Shown: positions 1-9,452 of the stretch, piece by piece
How the letters are laid out: each line of letters starts with the position of its first letter
How positions within the stretch are numbered: the first letter of the stretch is position 1
NCBI GenBank assembly: GCA_001940725.1
Contig: MDVR01000060.1
Location: 1-34,845 of the forward strand
Length of the DNA: 34,845 bases
Direction of reading: 5' to 3'
Source of the DNA: Candidatus Heimdallarchaeota archaeon LC_2
GTDB lineage: Archaea; Asgardarchaeota; Heimdallarchaeia; Heimdallarchaeales; Kariarchaeaceae
Position numbers and translations under genes: made by a program
The notes under the pieces: model-generated
What the model was told of the DNA's origin: nothing
What the model saw: the letters and a program-made list of their open reading frames with translations, nothing else
The model's database searches: none

Positions 1-529
1 AATCAGAATATATAGATGATCCATCATTGGCATCAGAATAATAATTAATATTGTAGAACCTTAATGTATGAGATTCTTTATCAATAATTGTGATTCTTGA
101 AAACAACACGTTGATAAATTCACGCAGAAATACGTTGTTAAATTTCAAATGATTTAACAATTTTTGAGATAAAAAGATACCTTGATGTGATAAATCTCCA
201 ACTTCAAACGATCTTATCTTAAATTTTGTTTTTATTTTACTTATAATTACTAAACCAAGAATTTCAAGGTTCATACCATTGATTTTGCTTATTTTTAACA
301 AAATATTATTATTTTTGGTATCTCGTCCAACTTTTTTTAGAAAGGAACTAGAGGGTAAATATTTTGTTTCTTTAAGTTTTAATATCGAATCATCCCAGTC
401 GCTTAATGATTTTATTTGTGATAGATAAATATCATTAAACAACTTAAGTCTATATTGATTCTCTATCAAAATTAACACATTTTTTAAAATCTTATTGGAA
501 TAAGTACTCTTAGTTGTTATGTCACAAAT
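1..529 (-). CDS. Partial hypothetical protein, C-terminus outside window
   Basis: The minus strand is open from just after the stop of the neighbouring epimerase (539-541) to the window edge, about 176 codons without a stop. No ATG lies near the beginning; a GTG at 478-476 or TTG at 469-467 are possible starts, so the 5' limit is uncertain. The translation is Lys/Asn/Ile-rich with no signal peptide or membrane segment. It includes the stretches SLSDWDDSILKLKET and RSFEVGDLSHQGIFLSQ. I do not recognise the family. It lies downstream of the epimerase on the same strand and in the same frame, so it is probably its operon partner in surface-glycan synthesis, though a read-through or broken fusion cannot be excluded. 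Confidence 0.5.
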   Translation of the reverse strand, partial: MCDITTKSTYSNKILKNVLILIENQYRLKLFNDIYLSQIKSLSDWDDSILKLKETKYLPSSSFLKKVGRDTKNNNILLKISKINGMNLEILGLVIISKIKTKFKIRSFEVGDLSHQGIFLSQKLLNHLKFNNVFLREFINVLFSRITIIDKESHTLRFYNINYYSDANDGSSIYSD

Positions 530-538
530 ATGTTTGAG

Positions 539-1558
539 TTAGGCAATCATCTGTTTATACCAGCTAATTGTTTTCATTAACCCATCTTCAAGAGAATATT
601 CAGACTTGAAATTGGTTAGTTTTTCAAATTTCTCAGTATTTGCTAAACTGTGTTTGACGTCGCCCGCTCTTGGAGAGTCTATCAAAATTTTGGAATTTGA
701 ATTTGTCAATTCTTTGATTCTATTTGCTAACTCAATTATTGATGTTGAATTTCCTTTCGCAAAATTGTAAACTTCTCCAAAACCTATTTCCTGTTTAATC
801 AGACTAATATTGGCTTGAATTACATCTTCAACATATGTAAAGTCTCTCGAATTTGTTCCATCCCCATAGACAATCAAATCTTTATCTTGTAAAGCGTTTG
901 TTATAAATTTCGCAATAACGGCTGAGTATATTGAATGAGGATCTTGATTTGATCCAAATACATTAAAATATCTAATTGAGAATGCTTTCAAGCCATATAA
1001 ATTTGAGTAAACTTTAACATAATGTTCCCCTACTAATTTTTGGACTGCGTAAGGGGATAGAGGATTCGGTATCATGGTTTCTACTTTAGGGAGAATGTCA
1101 GAATCCCCATAGACAGAAGAGGAAGATGAATACAACATTTTTTGAATTTTCATTTTTCTAGCTGTTTCTAAAACACTTAAGGTCCCATTAACATTATTTT
1201 GGTGTGAAAATCCAGGATTTTCAATACTCCTTGGAACTGAGGGCAGGGCTGCCAAATGAAACACATAATCTGTATTTTTGAAAATGATTTCGAGTTCATT
1301 TTTATTATTGATATCAATTTCATGCAGTTGTGCTTTTGGATCGTGATTTTCTTTATTTCCTGTCAATAAATTGTCGACTAAATGGACCTCGTTAGATTTT
1401 GAAAGGATTTTTGACAGATGTGATCCTATAAATCCCATTCCACCCGTTATAACAATCTTTTTATCAACTAGAGTAAATTTATTTTTGGTTAATGACAATC
1501 CCATTAAATGACACATAAATTTTGATTTAAGTAATTTTTGGATTGTTAAATAGACCAT
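539..1558 (-). CDS. NAD-dependent nucleotide-sugar epimerase/dehydratase (extended SDR)
   Basis: This is an extended short-chain dehydrogenase of the UDP-glucose 4-epimerase/GalE-like type, a cytosolic enzyme remodelling the sugar of an NDP-sugar. The Rossmann motif GGMGFIG is at residues 39-45, the acidic NAD-ribose region (LVDNLLTG) follows at about 60-67, the Ser-rich active-site strand (YSSSSSVYG) at about 143-151 and the catalytic YxxxK as Y170/K174. The RYFNVFG motif near 197 and the length of 339 aa are typical. The first ~30 residues precede the usual start of the fold; Met15 (1516) or Met19 (1504) may be the true start. The substrate cannot be read from sequence. It is divergent from the GT4 gene at 1752. 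Confidence 0.9.
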   Translation of the reverse strand: MVYLTIQKLLKSKFMCHLMGLSLTKNKFTLVDKKIVITGGMGFIGSHLSKILSKSNEVHLVDNLLTGNKENHDPKAQLHEIDINNKNELEIIFKNTDYVFHLAALPSVPRSIENPGFSHQNNVNGTLSVLETARKMKIQKMLYSSSSSVYGDSDILPKVETMIPNPLSPYAVQKLVGEHYVKVYSNLYGLKAFSIRYFNVFGSNQDPHSIYSAVIAKFITNALQDKDLIVYGDGTNSRDFTYVEDVIQANISLIKQEIGFGEVYNFAKGNSTSIIELANRIKELTNSNSKILIDSPRAGDVKHSLANTEKFEKLTNFKSEYSLEDGLMKTISWYKQMIA

Positions 1559-1751
1559 ATATAGTTCGAACTTGTATTAAGAACATATGTAAATAAATCC
1601 GGGATTACTGAAAATAGGATGGGTCCTATAAATATGCAAATTTTAGAAGTAATAATACTATATCAGACAACTAACAATTTAATTTAACTATATTTTCAGT
1701 CATCTCATCCAAAACAATTTGAATTTAGTTTAAAATATAGGGTCATCATCT

Positions 1752-2843
1752 ATGTTTTATGTTCAATATCTTTCAAGTAATATTTTTTCAAAAATAGGTG
1801 GAAATATTACATTGGCCAGGAACATTGATTATTATTTGACACACAGTTTTCCATATATCAAAAGTCTATTAATTTATCCTCAGGATACTGTCAATGATGG
1901 AATTCCTTTCATTGATATTTTCGGATTATCAAGTGTTTCTAAATTGATTTATCTGCTACCATTTGCAGTTCGAAATAGAAAAGAAGACCCCTTGATACAC
2001 ATTCAATCTTTTAATATCGATGGTTTATTAATTGGATTATTTTTTAAATTAATAGGTTGGAAATTAATTCTTCACTCACATGGTTCAGATCTTGAAAAAT
2101 GGGGAAAAAATTCAAAAATCCATAAATATATTGCCAAGAAGGTTTTTGTTAAGGCAGATGCTGTTTTTTATGCATCAAATAGACTAAAAAAAATTGGTAA
2201 TAAAATATTTCGCAGCTCGAAGGGTGAATATATCCCAAATTTTGTTCATCCTAGTTTCAGTTCACAAATATTTAATTCAAAGATTGTTTATAATCCGCGT
2301 AGTATTAATTTAGTATTTACGGGAAGAATAGAAATCGAAAAGGGAATCATTGATTTGATTGAAGCAATGAAATTGATTAAGGACAGCTTATTCAAAAATG
2401 TTTTCAAAATACACTTAATTGGTACTGGAACGGGGTTAAAAAGGGCTGATAATCTAGTTAAGAAATATGAATTGGGAACTAATATTGTATTTCACGGTAA
2501 AATGAGTCAAAAAATGATAATTGAAATCTACAAAGTTTCAAACTTCATAATTCTACCCTCTCATAGTGAAGCACTACCTATTTCAATTCTAGAAGGAATG
2601 GTTTCAGGTCTACCTATCATTAGTACTAAGGTTGGAGAACTGAGCAAAATTGTCAAAGAATCGGGTGCTGGTATTTTGATAAATAAAATTAATAGCCCAT
2701 CAGAAATTTTCAAAACCCTAATAAATATTCAGAAAATTAATACACAGCAATATAATCAGATGAGAACAAAAACTATCATGTATGGAAAAAAATATTCTTC
2801 AGAACACTTTTTCAATATTTTAACCCACAAGAAATTGATTTAA
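1752..2843 (+). CDS. GT4-family glycosyltransferase (GT-B fold)
   Basis: This is a retaining GT-B glycosyltransferase of family GT4 that transfers a sugar from an activated nucleotide donor to a growing glycan. The N-terminal acceptor domain carries the LILHSHGSD motif near residues 105-113. The C-terminal donor domain starts at LVFTGRIEIEKG (about 187-198), continues with HLIGTGTG (221-228) and the donor-binding EX7E motif formed by E273 and E281 within SEALPISILEG, and ends with the GLPIISTKVGE strand. The 363-aa length is normal. There is no membrane anchor, so it is probably peripheral. It is followed 53 bp later by a methyltransferase, and both are probably part of one glycan-assembly unit. 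Confidence 0.9.
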   Translation: MFYVQYLSSNIFSKIGGNITLARNIDYYLTHSFPYIKSLLIYPQDTVNDGIPFIDIFGLSSVSKLIYLLPFAVRNRKEDPLIHIQSFNIDGLLIGLFFKLIGWKLILHSHGSDLEKWGKNSKIHKYIAKKVFVKADAVFYASNRLKKIGNKIFRSSKGEYIPNFVHPSFSSQIFNSKIVYNPRSINLVFTGRIEIEKGIIDLIEAMKLIKDSLFKNVFKIHLIGTGTGLKRADNLVKKYELGTNIVFHGKMSQKMIIEIYKVSNFIILPSHSEALPISILEGMVSGLPIISTKVGELSKIVKESGAGILINKINSPSEIFKTLINIQKINTQQYNQMRTKTIMYGKKYSSEHFFNILTHKKLI

Positions 2844-2896
2844 TTATAACCTGTAATTCTAATGGAAATTAATAGATTGAGAAATTGTAAATTGGA

Positions 2897-3787
2897 TTGA
2901 CTCAGCTCATAGATTTTAATAATAGATTTCATAAAGATCGAGCAGTGGCTTATAAAAATGAAACAAAAGAACAAAGATACCAAAGATATTTATTTGAAAA
3001 AGAATTTCATTTCAAAATTTTAGAAGAATCCGACGCTCAAAAACGAAAAGAACTGTATAAAATAGCTTACGCAAGATTATACAAACACAACTCCAATATA
3101 GGAATTTCCTCTGTTTCAAGAGGTTTCGCAAATTATTATTATACAACTTTTAAAAAATTAATAACAAATAAAAAATTATTAGATTTCGGATGTGGAAATG
3201 GGAACAGTACTACTCAGTTCTCGAATGATGTATCTGAAGTGTATGGGATTGATATCACATCGCAACAAATTATTGAGAACAATAAAAGGAAAAATAAGGA
3301 AAAAATACACTATTTGGTATTTTCACCTCCGGATCTCCCATTTGAAGATAAATTTTTTGATGTTGTTTATTCGAATGATGTAGCCGAACATCTACATCCA
3401 GATGATTTAATATTTCATATAAAAGAGGTTCATAGAGTTTTGAAAAATGGTGGAATATATATTTGTATTACCCCCAATAAGTTTTTAGGACCAACAGATG
3501 TTTCGCGATATTATTTAAAAAAGGGAGAAACTGCATTGGGTCTACATATTAAAGAATATTCATACTGGGAAATATCAAATATATTCATCCACAAATTTTC
3601 AGTCAAATCCTATCCAATATCAATGTATTTAGCAAATCTGTTGAAGATAAATAAATCATTGACAAATTTATTATTACCAATTCGCGTGAAAATATTAATC
3701 GAAAAGCTAGTATCAAAAAGGTTTGTTCCTGAGGTGATTAAAAGAATTTTAATTAATCCAATAGTAATTGTAGCTACAAAAAAGTGA
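2897..3787 (+). CDS. Class I SAM-dependent methyltransferase
   Basis: A Rossmann-fold methyltransferase of the Methyltransf_11/25 type. SAM-binding motif I is LLDFGCGNGN at residues 94-103, motif II ends at the acidic GID about 20 residues later, and the region FDVVYSNDVAEHLHPDD corresponds to motif IV with post-motif, followed by EVHRVLKNGG, a very common signature of this family. The N-terminal ~90 residues are a helical, charged extension that may bind the acceptor. The start is TTG at 2897; no better start was seen. Placed between two glycosyltransferases, it may methylate a sugar or glycolipid, which is inference from context. The 296-aa length is ordinary. Confidence 0.85.
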   Translation: MTQLIDFNNRFHKDRAVAYKNETKEQRYQRYLFEKEFHFKILEESDAQKRKELYKIAYARLYKHNSNIGISSVSRGFANYYYTTFKKLITNKKLLDFGCGNGNSTTQFSNDVSEVYGIDITSQQIIENNKRKNKEKIHYLVFSPPDLPFEDKFFDVVYSNDVAEHLHPDDLIFHIKEVHRVLKNGGIYICITPNKFLGPTDVSRYYLKKGETALGLHIKEYSYWEISNIFIHKFSVKSYPISMYLANLLKINKSLTNLLLPIRVKILIEKLVSKRFVPEVIKRILINPIVIVATKK

Positions 3788-3887
3788 ATTGACTTCGCAC
3801 TATGAATTTTATGAAATCTTAACTAAAATCTTATTGCTAAAGTAAATCACAAATCAGACTATTAATATTCCCAAAATACAGTATAGT

Positions 3888-4820
3888 TTACAATTTGTTG
3901 TATATCTTACGAAAATCAAGAAAATCAAATAATAATGTTGCACCAAAAAATGCTAAATTCAGTATCAAATAACTTAATTTAAATTTAATTGTCGGATAAA
4001 ATAATAAATATAATAACGGAGGAGTGAATGCTAAAATCAATGAAATTGTACTTAATAACCGTAAATATGATTGTAACCCAGAATAAGTAATTCTACCAAG
4101 CCATTCAAAAAATAGTTTTAATGATGTTGATGGAATATAAGTAAAATAATTGATATGCGAAATTTCTCCAATATTATAAATCGCTGGAATTGGAACCTCA
4201 ATGACAGATTCTCTAATTCTCTTAGTTTCTAGAAGAAAAGAATTCTCGACAAAAAATCCAAAATCAAAATTGTTAAAATCGAATTTAATGAGAAGATCAA
4301 ACGTGACCGCATAGTATCCATTTTGTGGGTCAGTGATATTCCATTGACCAGTGGAAATTCGATTAAGATATTTTAGAATAGTATTTCCAACTTTTCGAAA
4401 TGTTGGCATTGCTTCATTGTGAGCTGCTGAATGAAACCTTGTACCTTTTGTGAATTTTGTCTTTTTTAAAATTATCGGCTCAATCATTGATTTCATGTGT
4501 GATGGGCACATTTGACCATCTCCATCTATGAATACTAAAATTGAAGTATTCATGTCAATTGCATTTTTCAAAGCATAATCTTGAAGCCAAATCATACCTG
4601 AAATTAAAGCATTCCCCTTTCCCTTGTTCTTTTCAAGAGCAATTAACTCAACATCTCGATTTGCTTTCAATATTTCATTTATTGTTCGATCAGAGCTTCC
4701 ATCATCCACAACAATAATTTTGTCTACAAATTCAGGTAATGTTTCAATTGTCTTTAAGATGCCAATTTCTTCGTTGTAAGCGGGTATTAATACAAAGATT
4801 TCAGCATCTAAATGCGACAT
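3888..4820 (-). CDS. GT2 family glycosyltransferase with C-terminal membrane anchor (dolichyl-phosphate sugar synthase-like)
   Basis: This is a GT-A fold GT2 enzyme. The donor-binding start VLIPAYNEE is at residues 10-18, VVDDGSSD at 37-44, and the metal-binding DXD region is DGDGQM beginning at D99. The DPQNGYYA segment corresponds to the DPxxGF loop of polyprenyl-phosphate glycosyltransferases. Two hydrophobic C-terminal segments (about residues 252-275 and 283-305) would anchor it in the membrane. Family knowledge suggests transfer of a sugar to a polyprenyl or dolichyl phosphate on the cytoplasmic face. It is convergent with the methyltransferase gene, about 100 bp apart. The exact sugar is not predictable. 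Confidence 0.85.
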   Translation of the reverse strand: MSHLDAEIFVLIPAYNEEIGILKTIETLPEFVDKIIVVDDGSSDRTINEILKANRDVELIALEKNKGKGNALISGMIWLQDYALKNAIDMNTSILVFIDGDGQMCPSHMKSMIEPIILKKTKFTKGTRFHSAAHNEAMPTFRKVGNTILKYLNRISTGQWNITDPQNGYYAVTFDLLIKFDFNNFDFGFFVENSFLLETKRIRESVIEVPIPAIYNIGEISHINYFTYIPSTSLKLFFEWLGRITYSGLQSYLRLLSTISLILAFTPPLLYLLFYPTIKFKLSYLILNLAFFGATLLFDFLDFRKIYNKL

Positions 4821-5100
4821 ATACTCTTTTAATTATGTTTTTATTCCTTAAAATACCTTTTCGAATTAAACAAAACAAATACTATCATTACTATATATTT
4901 ATGAAATTTTTGTTAGCAAAGAATATTTCTTGATTCACTATTTGGCGAGATCTCATTAATAGAAATATTGACTTAATAGTAATGCTCAATTATTTATTTG
5001 AAATTCAAATTAGAGTGAATTTTATAGATAATTTTAAAGTAGGAAATTATTTTCAATTAGAATGAGGCATTTCTTCTTTTCAGTGTAATGCCCTTCATAG

Positions 5101-6651
5101 GTGATATCAATTACTATATTTACCCGTCGAGGTGGTTCAATCGTTTTTCTTGGATTTATGTCAATAGCTATAGCAATTGGACTTGCAGGTTATCAATCAA
5201 TATCGATATTGGCAGACACATTTCTTGGAGGTTTACTTGATTCTGCTTCTGAAGGAGGTGGACTTGATTTTACAGATGCCTACCCTAGCAATGATAATCT
5301 AGGAGCTGAAGCCTTAGGTCAAATCCTTGGTACGACAGTTATTGAAACCTTAGTTTTAATGTTATTCAATGCAATAGTAACCATAACAAATTCATTAATC
5401 TTTTACTTTATGATTTTGGGAACTATGTTAATTTTTTCAGTAGTTGCAGGGTATCCCACTTTTGCTGCTGGTGCTGGTCCCAACTCAGTAAAACTTAAGA
5501 GAATACTTGGTAAACAGAAGGCGTTTGCTGGTGATTATCTCTTAGTAGAAGTCAAAGTTAAGAACAAATCAATTAATCCTATTCCGGTCATAGAAATCTA
5601 TGATGCATATCCCGAAGTATTCGAATTAATTTTAGGTGAAAATTTTATCACAACTCAATTAGGACCAAAACAAACCGTAAGTTATGCCTATATTGTACGA
5701 ATTCCAGTTCGAGGTCGATTTTTAATAGGACCCACTAAAATTATTATGCATGATAGACAGGGTTTCTTTTCTGATGAGGCAATCCTTGCAGAGCTAACTG
5801 ATATTTTAGTATATCCTTCATATGAAGATATAAAGAAATTACAAATGCTGGGTTCTAAAAGACAGTTAGGGAAACTATTTGGATCTCATAGAACAAAAAT
5901 CAAAGGAATGGGAACTGATTTTTTTGGAATCAGAGAGTACCAACCAGGTGACCCATTAAAATACGTACACTGGTCGTCAGTTGCTAAACAGGGTGCCACG
6001 GAAAATCCAACATTACTTGTAAGAGAATTTGAATCTGAACAAAACATTCGTGTACTTCTCCTCCTTGATGGTTCTGCATCTATGGGTGCAGGGTTACCTC
6101 GTAATACCAAATTGGAATTTGCTATTAGAAGTTGTGTTATGATGGCACACTTGGCGATGGAAAGTAAAGACACGATTGGTTTAGCAGTTGCTGGAGAGGA
6201 TGTTAGAACTTGGATGGAACCTACTGGATCCAAAACATTCTTATTCAGATTTTTAGAAGAATTAGCAAATGTAGAGCCAGAAGGACAAATGCGATGGGAA
6301 GAAACAGCTAATTTTATCGTGCCAAGATTAGGGAAAGCAAGTTATGTCATTATTATTTCAGATTTAGAAGGTAATACAGACGATTTTCTCGAAGCATTGA
6401 AAATTTTCAGATCACATAAACATAGAATATTTGTAATTTCCCCATTTGGTCCTTGGTTTGAAACCAAAACATGGGATTTATCACCAACGGACAGAATAAT
6501 TGGTGAAGCAATAGAAGAAGGACTGGTTTCACAGAGAAAAGAAGTTTTCAAAATGGTTACCAAATTTGATGCCGCAGCTATAAGCGTTGGTCCCGATGAT
6601 ATATTGGCAAATGTTATGGCAGAATTTCAAAAACTAAAACAAAGAGCATAA
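5101..6651 (+). CDS. DUF58 / von Willebrand factor A-like membrane protein
   Basis: The start is GTG at 5101, with an AGGTGA stretch around it. Two N-terminal hydrophobic segments (about residues 14-40 and 80-118) flank a Gly/Asp-rich loop, then a beta-rich cytoplasmic domain leads to the DUF58 hallmark EYQPGDPLKYVHWSSVAKQG (279-298). A vWA-like fold follows with a MIDAS-type DGSASMG (D323, S325, S327). DUF58 proteins normally pair with MoxR AAA+ ATPases to assemble or activate client proteins at the membrane. The next gene is a MoxR ATPase, as expected. The 516-aa length is longer than minimal DUF58 proteins because of the extra N-terminal membrane loop. Confidence 0.88.
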   Translation: MISITIFTRRGGSIVFLGFMSIAIAIGLAGYQSISILADTFLGGLLDSASEGGGLDFTDAYPSNDNLGAEALGQILGTTVIETLVLMLFNAIVTITNSLIFYFMILGTMLIFSVVAGYPTFAAGAGPNSVKLKRILGKQKAFAGDYLLVEVKVKNKSINPIPVIEIYDAYPEVFELILGENFITTQLGPKQTVSYAYIVRIPVRGRFLIGPTKIIMHDRQGFFSDEAILAELTDILVYPSYEDIKKLQMLGSKRQLGKLFGSHRTKIKGMGTDFFGIREYQPGDPLKYVHWSSVAKQGATENPTLLVREFESEQNIRVLLLLDGSASMGAGLPRNTKLEFAIRSCVMMAHLAMESKDTIGLAVAGEDVRTWMEPTGSKTFLFRFLEELANVEPEGQMRWEETANFIVPRLGKASYVIIISDLEGNTDDFLEALKIFRSHKHRIFVISPFGPWFETKTWDLSPTDRIIGEAIEEGLVSQRKEVFKMVTKFDAAAISVGPDDILANVMAEFQKLKQRA

Positions 6652-6814
6652 TCATTATCGAATCGGCTTATTCAAAGAATTCAGAAATCAGTAAGAACAT
6701 TTTGTCGATATTCTGCAAATAATAAGTAGAACTTTTACCTTTTTGGAGAAACTTTTAGATAAGTAATTGTCACAAATTCAATAAGTAGAAAACTAGATTA
6801 GTTGAGGATAAATT

Positions 6815-7849
6815 ATGTCGAAAGCACCTACGCCACCTGACGCAAAACCAGCAAAATCAGATAAAAGTACCCCAACTTCACAATCCACATCTAGTGGAAG
6901 AGAAAAAATCAATGCAAAAGATATTCAAAGAATTTGGAAAGAATGTCACAGCGAAATGCAGAAAGTTATCATCGGGAAAGCTGATGTACTTGAGGATATT
7001 ATGATTACTTTGCTTGCAGGAGGTCATGTATTATTAGAAGGAGTTCCAGGAATTGCAAAAACAGTGATAACAAAAGCTTTTGCGGATACAATTGGTTTGG
7101 TCTTCAATCGTCAGCAATTTACACCTGACGCACTTCCATCTGATGTATTGGGAACCAATATTTACGATCCAAAAACCGGATCATTTAAACTACGAAGAGG
7201 ACCAGTATTTTGTAATTTCCTGTTAGCAGATGAAATTAATCGATCTCCTCCAAAGACTCAAGCAGCAATGCTAGAATGTATGGCAGAGACCCAAGTTACT
7301 ATTGAAGGAGAATTGTATCCATTGGATCCACCTTTTATTGTTGTTGCAACTCAAAATCCTATTGAGCAGGAAGGTACTTATCCACTTCCAGAAGCTCAAG
7401 TAGATCGTTTTTCAATGAAACTCGTACTTGAGTTGCCTGACGCTCAAGAAGAAAAAGATATTATTCATTTGAAACATAGTGGTCACTTTAAGAAAATCAG
7501 ACCGGTCACAACTGCAGCAACTGTTAATAAAATGATTGACGTTGTCAAGAAAGATATTCATATGTCTGAAGATATTATTATTTATATAAGAGACATTGTT
7601 ATGAAAACCCGAACTGATCCAAGATTAATTCTTGGTGGTTCTCCACGTGCTTCTATTGCACTTCTTATGTCAGCCAAAGCATGGGCTGCAATGCAAGGCA
7701 GGAATTATGTCACACCTGATGATTTGAAGAGGATAGTAAAATTTACAATATCTCATAGATTACAATTGAAAGCAGAAGCAGAACTAGAAGGTACAACTGG
7801 TATGATTGTTGTTGATGACATTGTAAGACAAATCACGGTACCAGTTTAA
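6815..7849 (+). CDS. MoxR-family AAA+ ATPase
   Basis: A cytosolic AAA+ ATPase of the MoxR group, thought to act as a chaperone with DUF58/vWA partners. A low-complexity Pro/Ser/Lys N-terminal tail of ~30 residues precedes the ATPase core. Walker A is GVPGIAKT (76-83), Walker B LLADEINR (136-143), sensor 1 ATQNPIEQEGTYPLPEAQ (178-195) with the arginine-bearing VDRF next to it, and the GGSPRAS sensor 2 segment lies near residue 275. All catalytic residues look intact, and the length matches the family. A GAGG Shine-Dalgarno-like motif is about 8 nt before the ATG. It sits between the DUF58 gene and a multi-TM gene, as an operon. Confidence 0.93.
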   Translation: MSKAPTPPDAKPAKSDKSTPTSQSTSSGREKINAKDIQRIWKECHSEMQKVIIGKADVLEDIMITLLAGGHVLLEGVPGIAKTVITKAFADTIGLVFNRQQFTPDALPSDVLGTNIYDPKTGSFKLRRGPVFCNFLLADEINRSPPKTQAAMLECMAETQVTIEGELYPLDPPFIVVATQNPIEQEGTYPLPEAQVDRFSMKLVLELPDAQEEKDIIHLKHSGHFKKIRPVTTAATVNKMIDVVKKDIHMSEDIIIYIRDIVMKTRTDPRLILGGSPRASIALLMSAKAWAAMQGRNYVTPDDLKRIVKFTISHRLQLKAEAELEGTTGMIVVDDIVRQITVPV

Positions 7850-7880
7850 TTATTCACATTTATTAGTTAGAGGTGTCATT

Positions 7881-9452
7881 ATGGCGACGTCAAGAAGATC
7901 TTCAGCATTAACATTTCAAAGACCCAAAGATTTCTTTAAATCTGCGACAAGAAACATTACCTTCATGCTTTGGGTTGTTAGATTAATAGCAATAGCATTT
8001 TTATTTGTGTTAATGTCAGAGACATGGGGAATTCTAGATTCAAAAGTAAGGAACTTTGATAATTTTCAAATTTTATTCAAAGTTATTATTCTCTTCTTTT
8101 TCGTAATTTTTTTGGCAATTTTGACAGTCGCCGTGTTAATTACTATTCCCATTAGTACATCATTACAGGTATCAGGACTATCTAATCAATATTTCAATGC
8201 AGCTCGGGCATTCATACTTACAAATATGTTTGGTGAAGTAGAAATGATCGATGGTTTTGATAAAGATCAATTCTTTGGTATAGGTGATGATCCTCTAACT
8301 CCTTTAGCATATTTGATAAATAAACCCCAAAGGAATTTGTATAATTCAGAGAGTCTATACGGATTCATTATTTTACTCTTCATATTGATGTTAATTACTG
8401 GAATAGGATTTATCAGGAGAAGCTCTGTTTCTTTGGCTGGTGCCACATTAGTAATCTCACAGATTGTTATTGGCTTAGCGATTATGAAAGATCTATCAGT
8501 AGAGTTAGAACTGGATCCTTCTTCTATAGGAACATTACTTGATTCTCCTCTATTCCGACTTGCTCTAATTTCTTACGCATATTTTGAATATTCTTTGCAA
8601 ACGGGTTATCTATATAGTTTGGCTGCTCCAGCTCGATCTAGACAACAGAGAGTAAGTAAACAGCTATCAAAATTATCAGAATTCAGATTAGGAATTACCA
8701 AATTAGGCACTGATGAGGAAAAAGCTTCGGACCGCGCAGCCAAAAGAAGAACTGAAGGTGATTCTGAGGAAAAAGAAGAGAAAACCTCAACGGCAATTTC
8801 TACTTCTTCAGATTCTACTTCTGCTAGAAAATTTGGAGCTGATGCATTGTTATTCTTACTTGATTCAGCTCAAGATTCGCTGTTTGCTAAACCCGGTGGA
8901 GAACAAGAAAGGCTTACTGGTCGACTCCAAAGGTATCACGATGGACTATTAGCCCATGATAGAAAAATCGATGAAAAATTAGGGGGCTCAGCAGGTAAAG
9001 GATTTAATCCATTTATTCTAGTAACAATTTTTGTTTCTATGATATTTAGAATTGCTTTAATTGTCTTGCTATCATGGATGGCATTGAACCCAGACCTTAT
9101 GTTGGAATACATTGCATTACCTGAGTCATTGACAAATTCTATTGAAATTCATGAGCCCGAGGGTATGTTACTTGTTTTAATTCCAATGGTGTTCTTTATT
9201 ATCGGATTTTCTTATTTTATCACCCGATTGCAATCCTGGATCATTAAAGCTGAAGAATTAATAATTCAAGAATCAGAAATACAAAAATTACTAAAAGCTG
9301 GTAAAGCAATAAGAAGTAGAAGTGAAGCTGAAAAAATATCTGCAGCTCGAGAAGCTCAAGGATTAGAGGGAGCAGGAATTGCTGGAAGTGCAGTATCAAG
9401 TGATTCAGCACCCATCAAAAGAAAACGAAAAAGAAAATTTAAAAAGAAATAG
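7881..9452 (+). CDS. Uncharacterised multi-pass membrane protein of the DUF58-MoxR operon
   Basis: I do not recognise this family. It has about seven hydrophobic segments: residues ~27-48, 66-92, 159-178, 184-203, 225-247, 377-401 and 429-450. Between the fifth and sixth lies a ~125-residue polar, charged and Ser/Thr-rich cytoplasmic-looking loop (250-375), and the C-terminus is a very basic tail (KRKRKRKFKKK). GAGGTG lies about 7 nt before the ATG, a good ribosome binding site. It begins 31 bp after the MoxR gene and abuts the next gene with no spacer, so it is translated from the same transcript. It may be the membrane partner or client of the MoxR/DUF58 pair; that is context only. Confidence 0.75.
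   Translation: MATSRRSSALTFQRPKDFFKSATRNITFMLWVVRLIAIAFLFVLMSETWGILDSKVRNFDNFQILFKVIILFFFVIFLAILTVAVLITIPISTSLQVSGLSNQYFNAARAFILTNMFGEVEMIDGFDKDQFFGIGDDPLTPLAYLINKPQRNLYNSESLYGFIILLFILMLITGIGFIRRSSVSLAGATLVISQIVIGLAIMKDLSVELELDPSSIGTLLDSPLFRLALISYAYFEYSLQTGYLYSLAAPARSRQQRVSKQLSKLSEFRLGITKLGTDEEKASDRAAKRRTEGDSEEKEEKTSTAISTSSDSTSARKFGADALLFLLDSAQDSLFAKPGGEQERLTGRLQRYHDGLLAHDRKIDEKLGGSAGKGFNPFILVTIFVSMIFRIALIVLLSWMALNPDLMLEYIALPESLTNSIEIHEPEGMLLVLIPMVFFIIGFSYFITRLQSWIIKAEELIIQESEIQKLLKAGKAIRSRSEAEKISAAREAQGLEGAGIAGSAVSSDSAPIKRKRKRKFKKK

Noticed and set aside
1725..1751. TTTAAAATATA as a promoter for the GT4 gene
   Set aside because: It lies only about 14-20 nt before the ATG, which would put transcription start inside the coding sequence.
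5886..6563. Minus-strand ORFs inside the DUF58 gene
   Set aside because: They are antisense to strongly conserved DUF58/vWA motifs and have no recognisable content or translation signal.
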